64,000 nt of DNA, from the NCBI RefSeq assembly GCF_000204055.1, contig NW_006768767.1:1094168-1158167 (forward strand), given 5' to 3'. The notes under the pieces were generated by a model. It saw only the letters and a list, made by a program, of their open reading frames with translations, made no database searches and was not told where the DNA came from. Positions 33,841-45,867 of the stretch are shown here, piece by piece. The position numbers were made by a program, and so were the translations under genes. The stretch comes from Melampsora larici-populina 98AG31 (taxonomy: Eukaryota; Basidiomycota; Pucciniomycetes; Pucciniales; Melampsoraceae). How positions within the stretch are numbered: the stretch's first letter is position 1; every line of letters starts with the position of its first letter.

Positions 33841-35097
33841 ATGTACTTTCACTTTCACTTCCCCTCAAGCTTTCTGTTCATCACAATATCCTCTGTCCTT
33901 TCAAAACCTGGGGTTCTTGATGAAAGTTTGGATACTACATTGAGATTAGGGACATCAACATCAGATCCCAGGAAGACACCACAACATGATCACATGGTCT
34001 CCTTATCATTAACACTTGCCCCACCATCTGGAATCACTACCAGACATGCATCTCCAACTAAAACATCCTTCCCAGCAGCCTTTGGAATCAAAAAGAATCC
34101 AGTTTTCAAACACCCATCCAAGGAAAAAACACCCTCCAGACTCAAGAACCATGTCAATATGTACATTGAGGCCCCAAGTGTGCAATTCCAACAGGCTATG
34201 GAAGACCAATCACAAATTCAACACAAAGCAATTACCTGTGAAAGATGTGAACTTCAAGCTCTTAGACACAAAACAGCAACACATCATCCTCAAGGATCTT
34301 TCACAAGCACTCTGCCCAATGGTGAAGTTGTGACTCATAATTTACACAGATATTATGCTTTAGGTGTGACACCAAACCAAGGTTTCACATCCCATGAACC
34401 AAACCTGGATAGACCCATGAAATACCAATTTTATCCAGTGGTTGACTCATCTTCATCCAGATTTCAATGCATACAAGGGAGAGAGGCCCAAGCAGAGAAA
34501 GAACCTACAGGAACAACCATAAGGGAGGAAACAAATTTGCACCCATCCAAATTTGATGCAAAGGAAGTGATGATTTCAAATGATGATAAGATCATCTATC
34601 CTTTGGGCAATTCAAAGGATGTAGCAAGATGGGTAAGCCTGGGGAAAAAAGAACTTTGGGCATGTGGTAGGATTGTGATAGACATTGAGGTATGGTACGA
34701 TAAGATGATAGCTGAATTGACAGAGAGACTCAAGGACCACAGTGATATTGGCATTCAAACAACTGATCTAAGAAGGGCACTACGTCGAGCCAAATTGAAA
34801 TTGATACCCTCATTGCTTGGATTCATCATAGAAACAAAAGATCTTGAAGGAATCCAAAACCATGATGGGGTATTGAGTGAAGGATGGGAATTCTTGAAGA
34901 ATTACATGGCTGGTTGGAAAGATGTGGATCTTGTGGAAGTTGTCCACTTGTTAAGAATTCCACTTTTTGAATGTGAAACATGGGATTCACCTGAACAAGT
35001 TCTGGCATACTTGATGCGCATAAACCCAACCACTGTCTTGGCTTATCCAGTATTATCTGGTTTTATCTCTAGCTGGAAAATGCTGAAGGGACATTGA
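33841..35097 (+). CDS. Large predicted secreted protein, 418 residues, unknown family
   Basis: Intronless ORF. I start at the ATG at 33841, which is followed by a good signal peptide (MYFHFHFPSSFLFITISSVLS); the same frame is open for 20 codons before it but has no earlier ATG. The mature protein is Thr/Ser/Pro-rich and probably disordered over its first 120 residues, with a CERCE motif near residue 135. Its last 170 residues are helical and better ordered (LRRALRRAKLKLIPSLLGFI, EGWEFLKNYMAGWKDVDLVE). I recognise no domain. The architecture of signal peptide, disordered region and helical C-terminus resembles lineage-specific secreted proteins of rusts. That comparison is inference. Confidence 0.65.
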   Translation: MYFHFHFPSSFLFITISSVLSKPGVLDESLDTTLRLGTSTSDPRKTPQHDHMVSLSLTLAPPSGITTRHASPTKTSFPAAFGIKKNPVFKHPSKEKTPSRLKNHVNMYIEAPSVQFQQAMEDQSQIQHKAITCERCELQALRHKTATHHPQGSFTSTLPNGEVVTHNLHRYYALGVTPNQGFTSHEPNLDRPMKYQFYPVVDSSSSRFQCIQGREAQAEKEPTGTTIREETNLHPSKFDAKEVMISNDDKIIYPLGNSKDVARWVSLGKKELWACGRIVIDIEVWYDKMIAELTERLKDHSDIGIQTTDLRRALRRAKLKLIPSLLGFIIETKDLEGIQNHDGVLSEGWEFLKNYMAGWKDVDLVEVVHLLRIPLFECETWDSPEQVLAYLMRINPTTVLAYPVLSGFISSWKMLKGH

Positions 35098-36253
35098 ATT
35101 GTTTCTTTGCAAAAATAATCACATTCACACATATATCATTTGCAGAGTACCTTTCATGACATCCGTGATGGGTGTACCATTTCATACATTCTCATTCCAA
35201 ACTGGTCAAAATCATTGTTTTGGTTCTCTATATGCAAAGCTCTATGACATTCTTCATTATTTTTATTTGTCTTTGTTGAACTCACACTTGATTTGTCTCA
35301 TTTTTCTTCATCGAGCTTATGTATCCTTCCTTTGATCAGTGCGGTCTCATCTACATAAGCTGATAAGCCAGAACTGGACTCAACTGATCTTCAAGATGAA
35401 GAGTTCTTTTTTGAAAACGTGAAATTCATGTGGTGCTTCAAATGATAAATGCTGAGTCTGAGGAGAACACCCTCCTCTCATGTCAACTAGAGTGATTTCA
35501 ACATCTCTCTTGTTGTAATCCAGGACCAAATGCATCTATAGTCTTCACATCAGTTAAAAGAGACTGTATCCGAGTTGCTAAAAAAATCAACTGAATAACT
35601 CAAGTACAATGAAACTGAGGGGTTTCTCACATTGTCCAGCAGGCGAATCAATTCTTTTGTAAAAATACAGATTATTATATAGAGAAGTCAATGATGAACA
35701 GATATGTGACACTGGGCAGATGTAGTATTTTTCCCAAGTGAAAAATGATTGACCTGAAGGACAAACAAAATTGAAAAAGGTAGAATTCTGAATTCATTTT
35801 GTGTGTGCATTAACACTGCATTTTACTGCATTGATGCTGCATTTTTCCACATGAATGGTGCATTAGTAGTGCATTTTTATGCATTAACACAGCATTTTTA
35901 ATCATTTTGACATTAATTTTAATCATTTTGCATGGTGGAAAAATACTACATCTGCACAGTGTGATATAGGTGACATCATTTATAAGAAGACAAAGATCAA
36001 AGGAGGCTATGTTTTTAAGAATGGGTAATCTATTCAAGTTTTTCTTCAAAATTTTAGTGAAAGTTTCTTTTTAAACACAAGAAAATGAGATTATGTATAA
36101 AGCAGAAGTAGGGTAAAGAAATCAAGAAATGAAACTGTTTTTTAAAAAAAAGAATGGTAAATCCAAATGATATCTCTCAAGACAATCCAAGTAAAAATTT
36201 GTTTTCCAAAAACTAGACAAATGAAATCAAAATCACAATATAATTGAATGTCC
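35098..36253. other. Intergenic, with a MITE-like hairpin and GCATT-rich sequence
   Basis: The region 35705-35968 is bounded by inverted copies of CAGATGTAGTATTTTTCC (listed separately). Inside it is a GCATT/TGCATT-rich simple sequence. No gene is supported. Confidence 0.4.
35705..35968. mobile_element. Probable MITE, about 264 bp
   Basis: The ends are inverted: CACTGGGCAGATGTAGTATT at the left and CACTGTGCAGATGTAGTATT (inverse strand) at the right, about 30 bp in all. The centre is made of imperfect GCATTAACACTGCATTTT-like repeats. ATAT occurs in both flanks but no clear target duplication can be fixed. Confidence 0.5.
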
Positions 36254-37517
36254 TTAATCAGTGACCTCTTTAAGATGATAAATTTCTCCTAATTCTAATT
36301 CTAAAGAATTCATCAATTCTTTTTGTTTTTTCTTTTCTACTGATTCATCAATCTCGTAAATCGAATCGATTTGATCAGGAACGCAATGTGAAGAAGAACT
36401 TGGAAAGATTGAACCAGATGAAGGTATTGAGCTGGTTTCATTTTGATCTTCATATTCTGACATAATATCTTCTCTCCAATCCGATGAATAAACACTAGAA
36501 ACTGTAGAAAGTCGCTTTCGATCATCCTTTCCTTGATTGCCATTCATCCTTTCTAATATCCCTTGTGCTGTATGAGGTCTGAAGCTCGACACTTTGAGTA
36601 TCAAATCAGGTCGACGTGCACCTGGTGGTCGGTATCGAAGTGGTTGATAACTTTCTTCTTGATCATTGACTGAAGATGGTGAGACTGAACGGGTTTTTAT
36701 AGGTGGAGAAGGTGTAACCTTGCGTGAGCCGAGGGGTTCGATTTGTAGGTTTTCGATCTTTAGTTCCACATTTTCTGGAGGTTGAACCGGGGTGATTTTC
36801 GGTTGAAGCTCGAGGCTCTTGGGTGGTAATGGAGGCTTTGATATCGATGCACCAGGTATTGGGGTCGCTTCGGATGACGGGATCGGTGTACAATGGACTG
36901 GATAGTTGAATTGACCACTAGGTTTACGTAAAACGGTATGCGACTTGAAATCTGGTAGATCGCCAGAGAATCCATCACTGTTTGTTGGAATGTTGGCATA
37001 GAGACCCCTTCCCAAGAATTTGGGAGAGGATGGTACTGGAGTAAGAACTACAAAAGACTTTAAGATTCCATCATTACATTCGGAGCGTTGATGCTGTTGT
37101 CGAGAAAATCGACGATTGATAGAAGCCCTAACGTTTGGTGTTGATGAGGCTAGGATTGAACCTGAAGCAAACCTGCGATGTTTTGGAGTGTTTTGAATGT
37201 CGGCTGGTCGTCTAGGATCAACGATTTCCTTGACTTGTTTTAAGTTCTGTTCAACTTTATCCAACGCTTTAGCAGGGGTAGAGACGATTGAAGCGCTCAA
37301 TCTACGAGCTATAGCTGGAAGACTTGCTCGTTGATGAGAGGATGCTTGAGTAGGCTTCCTGGACTCGATCGCAGGGAATACAAAGTTGGGATTCATATCG
37401 GTTGGTGACATCAAGCTACACTGCAGATAAATAAGGATTGAAAGTGAGAAAAATGAACGTATGATGAGACTTGAGTGGTTTAAATGTGTGGACAGAGAGC
37501 TTAGGAGAGCTTACCAT
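36254..37517 (-). CDS. Conserved-looking disordered Ser/Pro-rich protein, 389 residues, unknown function
   Basis: Most of the protein is one exon (37420-36254). A three-base first exon holding only the ATG (37517-37515, followed by donor GTAAGC) is joined through a 94-base GT-AG intron and adds MCSL before MSPTDMNPNF; an internal ATG start in exon two is also possible. The sequence is rich in Ser, Pro and Arg, predicted disordered, with proline-rich segments (TPIPGASISKPPLPPKSLEL) that could bind SH3-type partners. It ends in an acidic helical tail (KKKQKELMNSLELELGEIYH). I do not recognise a domain. On the minus strand a TATATAAA at 37811-37818 may be its promoter. The codon pattern across 1.2 kb makes it a real gene. 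Confidence 0.6.
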
Positions 37518-38779
37518 TTTTATGTTTGCCTCAGTAGTCATTTGAGGGGAATGAAAGGGAATTCGATTCAGCCGGCTGATTTTGATGGCTTAATGGAAAG
37601 TACTGGTGGAGATGTGGAGCTAGTGTTCTGTTCAATTTTTTCTCCGTAATCTTGGAGTCGCAGTAAACTCGTCCAAATCGAAAGGTGGTCTCGATCTACT
37701 CTCCCAATTTCGTCAGGGGAGAGTTTACAGTAGCGTGTGCATAGAGTGTGCGAATTGGTTCCCAAGCGCAGCCAGCATGATCTACGAGAGGTGCGACGAC
37801 CCAACCAGCATTTATATACAAATAAACTCGACCACTCCCCGCTGTCCAGCGACCGGGCCCCGCGGAGAGTTGATTGCGATCACGATGTAAGGTGGAGAAG
37901 GACAACCAAAGCATAGCAAAGGTACTAGGGGTGCAGAAGACTATGTGTAATGAGCTGAAGGGGGAAGGGTTTATCAGGTCGATCAACTTATGTACATAGA
38001 ATGTCTCAGCGGGCACGGTTGTCGACAACTTTAAGGCTGACCTCATGCCCTTTCGAAGGGTGCGATTTATTCTCCGCTGAGTTGCGTAAGGCGATGCCTT
38101 TGATAGATTCGTGATACGAAGAAACCCGACTACAGTTGAGAATGTGCACTACTATGAAGCCTCGACAAGGGACCCTCATCAGCGACAGAAAGGGGATACA
38201 ACGCTTGTGTTCCTCCCAATCAGTTCTCACTCTAGCTGAGGAATTCTAGCGAGGAGCACACAGCGACGAGCTCTGCTTAATCCAAAGCAAAGCTCCCCAA
38301 ACATTCGAATGCAACTCTCGCGATGAAGCAGTCTGATGCTGCACTGGCTTATTTGATCCTCAGTGGCACTGCATGTCATATGATTATCCAAGGATGATAT
38401 GCCCGTCAGGCTCCTGCAATATTCACTTTCGATCAACAGTCAAACGAAGAGTTTGTGTGGGCTCAAAGAACCACCACCACGTTTTCGAGATATTTGCTGG
38501 AACTCGTAGAAATGTACTGATTGTGATTTGATTGCTGAAATGAGCCACCAGAAGGATCAGATATATGTGATGAAGGATGGATTTCATTTGGATGAGTAAA
38601 CAAGAGATGAGATGAATGACAAAGACCTATAAGCAATTGATTTGACCAAGTTGACCCACTTGAAGTTGAACTCAAGCATCCCACATTTCCTATAACTCAT
38701 CTGAGATTACTCTCTCTCTCTTTCTCGTGGCTCAGGCTCAGCTACCCTATCCAAGAGGTAAGGCATTCATCGAGCCACC
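37518..38779. promoter_or_regulatory. Divergent intergenic region of the genes at 37517 (-) and 38780 (+)
   Basis: The region holds both promoters. TATATAAA on the minus strand at 37811-37818 is the best core element seen. Short open frames on both strands show no coding character. Confidence 0.4.
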
Positions 38780-40920
38780 ATGCCAGTCAATTGGACCAGC
38801 GGAAAGAGGTTTGTCTCTAGTCTTACTATCTCCCAATCAACTTCTTCCAGGCTCTTGACCGCTTCTGATTACCCTACCATGACCGTGAACAATTCAGACA
38901 GCTGGCAAAGACAAAACTGCAGTAAGTAGGCCATTCCAGTAGAAAGAAGATCACAATGAATCATTCGAGCTCATTAAAACCTCTTTTGCAAGTCGAACCA
39001 AACCGAACAAGACTAAGAATAAGAACGTTCCTCATAAAAATCTTGATCGATCGATACCCGCAGACAAGCTATTCTCCAAGTTTACCTTTGCCTCTCATAT
39101 CAATCAACCTCCACTGAGGTCTCGAGGCTTACTAGAAGAGAACATCGTTCCAGAGCCTTCAACTCAGCCAGCAAGCGCAGCCAACTCAACAGTCCATACC
39201 CAATCTGGTAAATCCCGTGAACTTCGTAGGTATCAAGTTTGTCCTTGGATCCCTCCTGTCCATCTTGATTTAAGATTGGTCGGAAGCAAAAAGTTTATCG
39301 CAGTTCGTACGTATGCCCGCAGTCACGAATGCAGAGAAGAGAGATAGTCTTTTGAAAATGAAAAGTTGGACCTGGCTTCTAAAGTCAAATGAGGATCCGA
39401 TTGCAAGGCAAGATAAGATTGACAATGGCGTGATATCACATCACTTATCGAGATATAATGGTGATCATGCATCCAAAGCTGATATGAAGAAAATGGGGTG
39501 AAAACTATGATGCTTGAGATTTGTTTTCAGGGTTCGAATTCATCACCTCCGTTGAGCTGACTATCGTGGATCTTTGACCGGTAGGTACCAAAATGACGGG
39601 CCAGAGCTCTCTTTACCTGTGTCTTCACCAGGCATTCGAGAAGGTGATCTGACCAGAGAAATCAATGGCAGCCACACTTCTCTCTCAAACAAGACTGACC
39701 GACAGTCAGACAATGATTTACCATCTTCGACCATTGAAGAATCTGAGGGGTCGCAGAGCGCGGGTAAGGGCATTCCTCATCAAATCATCTCCTATAAGGA
39801 AAGCGAACACTATTCCGAAGACCAAGAAATGAAGGTTCCTCTCGGCTACGATTCTGTTTTCAAAGAGCCGGCGCCCAGTTCACAAAAAGACGTAGAAGAC
39901 ACTTTTACAAAATTTCCTGAATCACCACTAGAGGTCAAGGGACATCGCATGCCTACTTTACAACATAAATACCAGACTATACCTAGTCTCTTGAAGTCAA
40001 TCGAGGGTTCTCGACGCCGGCTTCCGAAAGTCACATCAAATGTCATCAGAGGTGTGGAGAACAAATCAAAGTAAAGCATTCTCATCAAACATCTTTTCGC
40101 ATTTGCCATGAGCATTATCCACCTGGGAAATCTTCAAAGGCCTCTTGACTGATTTATAGCGTCAAACCTTTTTGTTCAAATTTCTGAAGAAATTCATTCG
40201 AATTCCAAAGGTATATTTCAAAAACACATCGAAAGATCAGTTCAACTTCAGAAAGATCGACGTCATCTGACGATTTTTCTGACATACTAGCAGCTGCCTC
40301 AAATGCAGCTAAGCGAAGAAAAGTGAATGTAGGACAAACTTCGACTTTTTTTGATACAAATACCAGTCATTCAGGTGGAAATTTTACCAAGAGAACTATA
40401 TCAAATTCCGATACGATACCTGAAAGAGACTTGCTTTCCTATGAATCTGATAAAAGCTTTTCCGAAGTTTCAAACTTGGAATTCATCTCTTCACTTAACT
40501 CTCCTTCTCCTAAAAAAGAGCCAATCAGAACCGAATCAAAGACTATCTCGACTGGATCATCAGATTTAGATTACCAAAATGATTCAATGATCCTTCAACC
40601 TAGTGATTTTGGAGTAACAACCTCTCAGGAGGATATAATCGAATTTTCAGATTCTGGAATGAATAGCACGAGCCGTATGGTGACAGAAGATCTAGAGGAT
40701 CCTTTGATGGAAATAAATCCCAATGTTAAACCAGGTAAGCTTTGGGGTATGTTGTCGGACGAAAAATGTAAGAAAAATTCAATTAACAATTTCTCTTGTA
40801 CCTCTAGTACCTACTAGGGAAGAAAGTGAAGGAGTACCTGAAACTCCAGAATGGTTGAAACGTATGTCATTAAACTTGGGGTTCACTCCACCTAAAATGA
40901 GTAGGCTTTTGAGGAAGTAG
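38780..40920 (+). CDS. Serine-rich, probably nuclear, disordered protein of unknown function
   Basis: The start is ATG 38780 in a GCCACCATG context. Well-supported parts are exons ending at 39497, then 39585-40070, 40211-40734 and 40808-40920 (stop), joined by ordinary GT-AG introns of 73-140 bases. Upstream, exons 38780-38808 and from about 38851 fit only if introns of about 42, 25-28 and 16-28 bases are removed (donors at 38922 and 39307). These are unusually short and may instead be indels. The product is acidic, Ser/Thr-rich and mostly disordered, with a basic cluster AAKRRKVNVG that looks like a nuclear import signal. It ends in a conserved-looking tail, PETPEWLKRMSLNLGFTPPK. No known domain is recognised. 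Confidence 0.5.
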
Positions 40921-41477
40921 CTATCAGAAGAAAACGACTTGAACTTCAATATGTAGGAGAACAACAAAATGAACGCAAGGCACTGTCACATGAGATCAAC
41001 TATGGTATCATTTGTTGTTTGGCGAGTACATGAAAAGTGTTGATAAGCTTATTCTGAAGTGTATCCTAGTTTTTCAAGAGAACATGTATGTTAGAATTCA
41101 ACCTGCGCCCAAGTCTTCCTAAAAGCTCTTCAAAAACCATGTTACAGAAGATCTGTTAGGTCAAACAATACCAATCTAGACCAAAGGAAATCTGAAATTC
41201 AGCTCAGAGGCAAGGATTTCTGTCGAGTTTTTCCTCTGGGGGCCAATTTATAATCAAGCCTATTCAAGGTATGAATCATCAATTCTGAAATCAAGTAATA
41301 CAAAAAAAATAACTTTACAAAGTTCACAATGCTTTTCAAGATATGCAATCAAACTAATCCAAAACTTATCCTACATCCAAAACAAAAGTCTCACAAACCT
41401 GTCATCAACCAGAAGTGATAAGCTTCAATTGTAAAATTTCTTCAAACCAAATTGACTATGACCTTTAATCGTAATCT
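40921..41477. other. Convergent 3' region
   Basis: Lies between the stops of two convergent genes (40920 + and 41478 -). No gene, and no clear terminator signal beyond AT-rich sequence. Confidence 0.4.
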
Positions 41478-43652
41478 TCAAGTGCTTTCCTTGACATTTC
41501 CTACATTCTTTGTAGTTGTCATACATTTTAAATTCCTTTCTGGATACCTGTAAATAACCATCCAAACTTTTATTAGCCAAGATACCCCTTCTGCCAGTCT
41601 GATGAAGTTAAAAAATACTTATCTCATTAAACCTGTTCACAGTTTCCTGCTCATATAAGCAATCACTACTAAGTTGATTTCCCAATGTAATCCTTTATCA
41701 TTAAAGCCATCCGAACGAACAAAGGTATAATCAGTATGATGTTTTTTGTAGTACACAAAAAGGAAAAAAGGAAAATCACCATCCAGGTCGAAAGTTGTGT
41801 TGTCGACCAAACAGTTCTAATTTTCTACCACCAGGACAAGCGCGTTCAATCATCTGATATATCTGTTAAGCAATCAAGGATTCAAATATTAAAAGCATGA
41901 TTCTCAGCCAGATGTTCTCAGATATGATGTCAGATGGTCAAGTGCCCTGCTGACCTCATCAGGTTTCCTTGACGTCTCACGGACCTAAAAACGATCAAGT
42001 CACAGGAAAAAGGACGTAAGATAATGGGAAACGATATAACACGATGAATGACATTGTGACACTGAGGTGACTTGAAGACTAACTTCTGCAACAATCACAT
42101 CGGTATCGATACCTCTCTGTACCCAACTCAAAGCGTTTTGAACTTCTTCAGCTGTCATTGTTCCTTCTGCTCTATTCAAAGGCCGTTTAAATCCTACTAA
42201 ACAATGTTCTTTACTATGATCTACAGATAATTTAAACCCAAGATGATCAGCTATCAGACAAAAACTAGGAAACAAGAGAAAGAGGCAAAACTCAACTAAG
42301 ATAATGTCCCGTTCTACCCGTTCTAATCAATCTTTGTAATTGGTTAGTCTTGACCCAAACAATTTCTTCAATTCTTTCATACCTAAACCCCCGATCCAAT
42401 CACCAAGTTTACCATATCAAACCAATCAATAATTCTTACTTGAGTTTGACTTGTATAAAAAAATCTGATACTGACCCCCAAGTTCTCATACAATCTCTAC
42501 CTAATTCTAAAGCTCTACCTGTGACCCAAACAAAAACTAGTCCTCCATCTCTTTGAAGTTGTGCAATTGGCATCTTTAACATTTCATCATCTGTCATGGT
42601 ACCTATTTTTTTTTTCAAATCAATTTAAATCAATCAATCTATAATCGAAAAAAGGTGTATATACCTACTTACCATATGGTAAACTCATATGAATATCTAG
42701 AATAATTGATAAATCGAATTATTAAGAAAATTAGTTGATTTTAATGAAGGTTTAGTCGGTTGAAGAAACTTACCCCAAGGAGGATCCATCATGACTACAT
42801 CAAATTGACCCAAGATTCCAACATCTAAAGCTCTTAAATCACAATTAACCCATTGAGCAGGAACAAGATTCTAGAAATCATTTAAAAGCCGTGATGAGTT
42901 TTCTCATCTGATTCCAAAAGTTCTTCATATATATATTGAATGGAAATCTAGAAAAGGAATCGATTGAAATTAAACTCACTTGTTTTGATAATTGTCTTGG
43001 AGGTGAATTCATGGATTTTTCAATCGAAACAGGATCTTCTACCATCCAATGAAGGTATCTACAAGTATCCATTCGATGACATGCTACATATAAAGTATCA
43101 ATCATACGCAAAACAAAAAGATAAACATGAATTGGTTAACTTTTAGAAAGAAGAAAAAGTTAATGTTTTGAAAAGTTGATGAAAAAACGAAACTGTTTAG
43201 GTAACTACAATCGCCTAAACCAAGATCTGTGTGTGGTCTGATATCCGGTCGATAATGTACCTAGAAATCAGATTGATATGGGTTTAGGACTTCGGATGTA
43301 GGTTGGCTAGTTATGGATGGGTGGTTTACTTTTTTACATTCGACTTGTTGTTGTCTACAATGTTTTCTTGAAGTCCAAGGACAAAGATCAACATAATTCG
43401 GGTCTTGTTTGATTCTATCCATCTAGAACAAAAAAATCAATCATGATAAATCAATTGATTAGATATCGAGAAGATTTCGTTGGTTGTCTTGAAGTTGAAG
43501 GATATTTGACTCACTTCATTTCTTTCAATGGTCATAGGGTGAGGTTCAATGAGTTGTGGTTTATTTTCTTCTGTTTCGATGTCGATGTCTTCTTCATTCA
43601 TATTGTCTTCTTCTACTACCCGTTCTAATCGTCGAGAATTATAATCAATCAT
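41478..43652 (-). CDS. IME4: METTL3/IME4-type mRNA m6A methyltransferase, 371 residues, 13 exons
   Basis: Minus-strand exons: 43652-43515, 43422-43330, 43260-43194, 43083-42980, 42870-42774, 42696-42673, 42602-42476, 42382-42297, 42220-42084, 41984-41955, 41862-41780, 41692-41633 and 41547-41478; 1116 bases in frame, all GT-AG. The protein has two CCCH fingers (CPWTSRKHCRQQQVECKKVH and CSYLNTCHRMDTCRYLH), then the MT-A70 domain with the catalytic DPPW in DVVMMDPPWDIHMSLPYGTM. It continues with VFVWVTGRALELGRDC, WVKTNQLQRLIRTGRTGHYL, DVIVAEVRETSRKPDEIYQM and LFGRQHNFRPGW. These are the marks of the catalytic subunit that methylates adenosine N6 in mRNA from S-adenosylmethionine. The N-terminus before the fingers is short (about 46 residues), so an upstream exon may be missing; an acceptor-like TTGTTCAG precedes the ATG. 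Assignment to METTL3 rather than METTL14 rests on the CCCH fingers and intact DPPW. Confidence 0.92.
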
Positions 43653-44446
43653 TGATATTCTGAACAACAAAACAAAAACTGAATTTCAAGAACCGTACGA
43701 ATAATGATGGTATAGATTTCTTTCTATGTAATGGTTTTGTTGAAAGTATTGTGAGTTCCGATTAAGTTTGTGTATTTTGTTTCACTGATGATGTATGAAG
43801 TTGGTGTAAAACTTCAAAGTTTTTGAAACCCAACGGTCAATTATGTTAGATTCAAAGTTTCATCATCAATCGAATCAATATTAAATCAAAATCTTTCAAA
43901 CCTTTTGGAAATTTCTTTTAAGCTGTTGTCTCATGATTTCAATCAAGATTCATAACCTGCGATTAATCGATTGTAGACGACGATGAGCATGTTTTCGTTT
44001 TGTAATAGGTTTAGTTGATAAGGTGATCTGAGCAGATTTCACTTCAGTCTTGCAGATCCAGGGGTGGGCGAGGCGGCAAAAGGACACAGAGGCGCGCCTA
44101 GCTTGGTGCACGCTCTGTATAGCTCAGGGTGCCATCAGCAGCTTGATTAAAAAGGACGATTTGTGAGTAAACCTCCTTTGAAGACTGGTTCCACATGCTA
44201 AAGTCTTTTACCTGTAGGAATGGATTCTATGCTATGACAAAGGCTTACTCAGCCTCGATTGCTAGGGCTCACTCGACACGTCTACACTTGATACCCCGAC
44301 TGGAAAAAAAGGAAAACGCGCTTGCCCCACTACTCACCAAAAATCAAAGCACTTGCCGGAGGCTCTGCGGCCAGCATTTTCAGCTGAACGGCTCTGTCAT
44401 CAGCCAGATGTAGAGGCTAAGCAGAATAACAGTAGGATGATAATTA
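43653..44446. other. Upstream region of the m6A methyltransferase
   Basis: Should hold its promoter and possibly a further 5' exon. A GC-rich patch near 44060-44110 (GGCGAGGCGGC, GGCGCGCCTAG) resembles the GGCGCGCC-rich sequence at 55915 and 57830. No other gene is supported. Confidence 0.35.
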
Positions 44447-44712
44447 CGGTACTCAAAGCTGTGCATAGTTTCGTGTGTATAGTTTTTTTGGCCCGAATAT
44501 ACTTTTTTCGCAACTATACACGACCTGGGCAAAGTATATTTTGGTTGACAGTTTAGCCACCAGAATCTGATCAACAAACGCAGATATACATATGGGGAGC
44601 TCAAAGCTATGTAGTTTTTTTGCCCAAATATACTTTTTTTTCCCCGCAAAAAAAAAGTATATTTGGGCAAAAAAAACTATACACACAAAACTATACACAG
44701 CTTTGAGTACCG
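44447..44712. mobile_element. Stowaway-like MITE 1, TA target duplication
   Basis: TA flanks both sides (44445-44446 and 44713-44714). The inverted ends are about 47 bp with few mismatches and start CGGTACTCAAAGCTGTG. The centre also has AAGTATATTTGGGCAAAAAA in both orientations. No coding sequence. TA duplication and short ends fit Tc1/mariner-derived MITEs. Confidence 0.8.
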
Positions 44713-45307
44713 TAAATTTACAAGGTTTTTTGACTCGCTGTCGCTCCTAGACAAAAAAAATGAATCTCTTGAGCAAAATAAAGAACACGGTATTATACAA
44801 AAATGATCAACCTTTTGTGCAAAACAAACAACTTGGAATCCATATCTACAGTCTTTGTCTTTAGAGAACATTACAACATTACTGAGAAGAGAGTATTTAC
44901 AGCATTTCAAGTTTGTGTTTAACTTGGATACAAGACCACTCCATCCACGTCGTCTATCTTCAAAACCTTTCTTTATTTTTGGCTTAATTTGAGACTTTAA
45001 GAATTATTGAAAAGCTTTTTTCTCACTTGAGTTGCTTGAAAGGTGTTATGGTACTACCATAATTACTTGACCGTCAAACGCTCACGCTTCGCATTGGTCA
45101 CTGGATTCAGCAGGCTAAAAAAGTGCGACCAACGCGTCGATAGGTTAAACCTCACGGCAGGCGAATGCAAGTCCGGACTCCGAGAAAACACTTTGACTGA
45201 GGAAAGAGAAGGGTGCGTTCGAAACACCGGTGGCCCGAAAACGCGTTCTCAAATTGAAAAACCCAAAGTCCTGTCATTCATCTTTCTGTCTTCCCATGTC
45301 TTCATTA

Positions 45308-45466
45308 AGGGTACTCAAAGTAAGTATGTACGTGTACATACTTTTTGCTATATACTTTTTTTGGCGGGGAAGGCGAGGCCAAAAGTATATTTTTTTTCTT
45401 TGTCCCCGCCAAAAAAAGTATGTAGCGAAAAGTATGTAGCGCTACATACTTTGCTTTGAGTACCCT
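45308..45466. mobile_element. Stowaway-like MITE 2, TA target duplication
   Basis: 159 bp flanked by TA (45306-45307, 45467-45468), ends AGGGTACTCAAAG in inverted orientation. The interior is almost entirely palindromic, with GTACATACTTTTT and GGCGGGG/CCCCGCC blocks. It shares the GGTACTCAAAG end with the element at 44447. Confidence 0.8.
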
Positions 45467-45867
45467 TATTGTTCACTTCTGCCAGTTGAATGATGTCTCC
45501 GGAAATCTGAGGGAATCTGGCAAAAGGCGAAAGCTGTGCACCGGGTGAGGCCGTGGGCGTGTATATATGTAGTGCACCGGTGAGCATCTGTAGGCCTCTG
45601 TGGGCAAGCAAAACATCCGCTTGAAAACATGGAAGATTTTAGAAATGAACTCGAGGTTTAAACTTGCGGTAGGACAAAGCTGAGCAAAGAATGAACAAAT
45701 GTACAAACCTTTGAAGGGTTTGGAGATTCTCCAAAACCTCCGGGCGCTTTGACTAACACAACATACACATAAATCACATTTGTCTCTCAGCTTTGGTTCA
45801 TTAACTTCGCTCAACTCCTTTCAATTGATTGGTAGAATTCAAGCTTCAAAAAAATTTCACAATCAGC

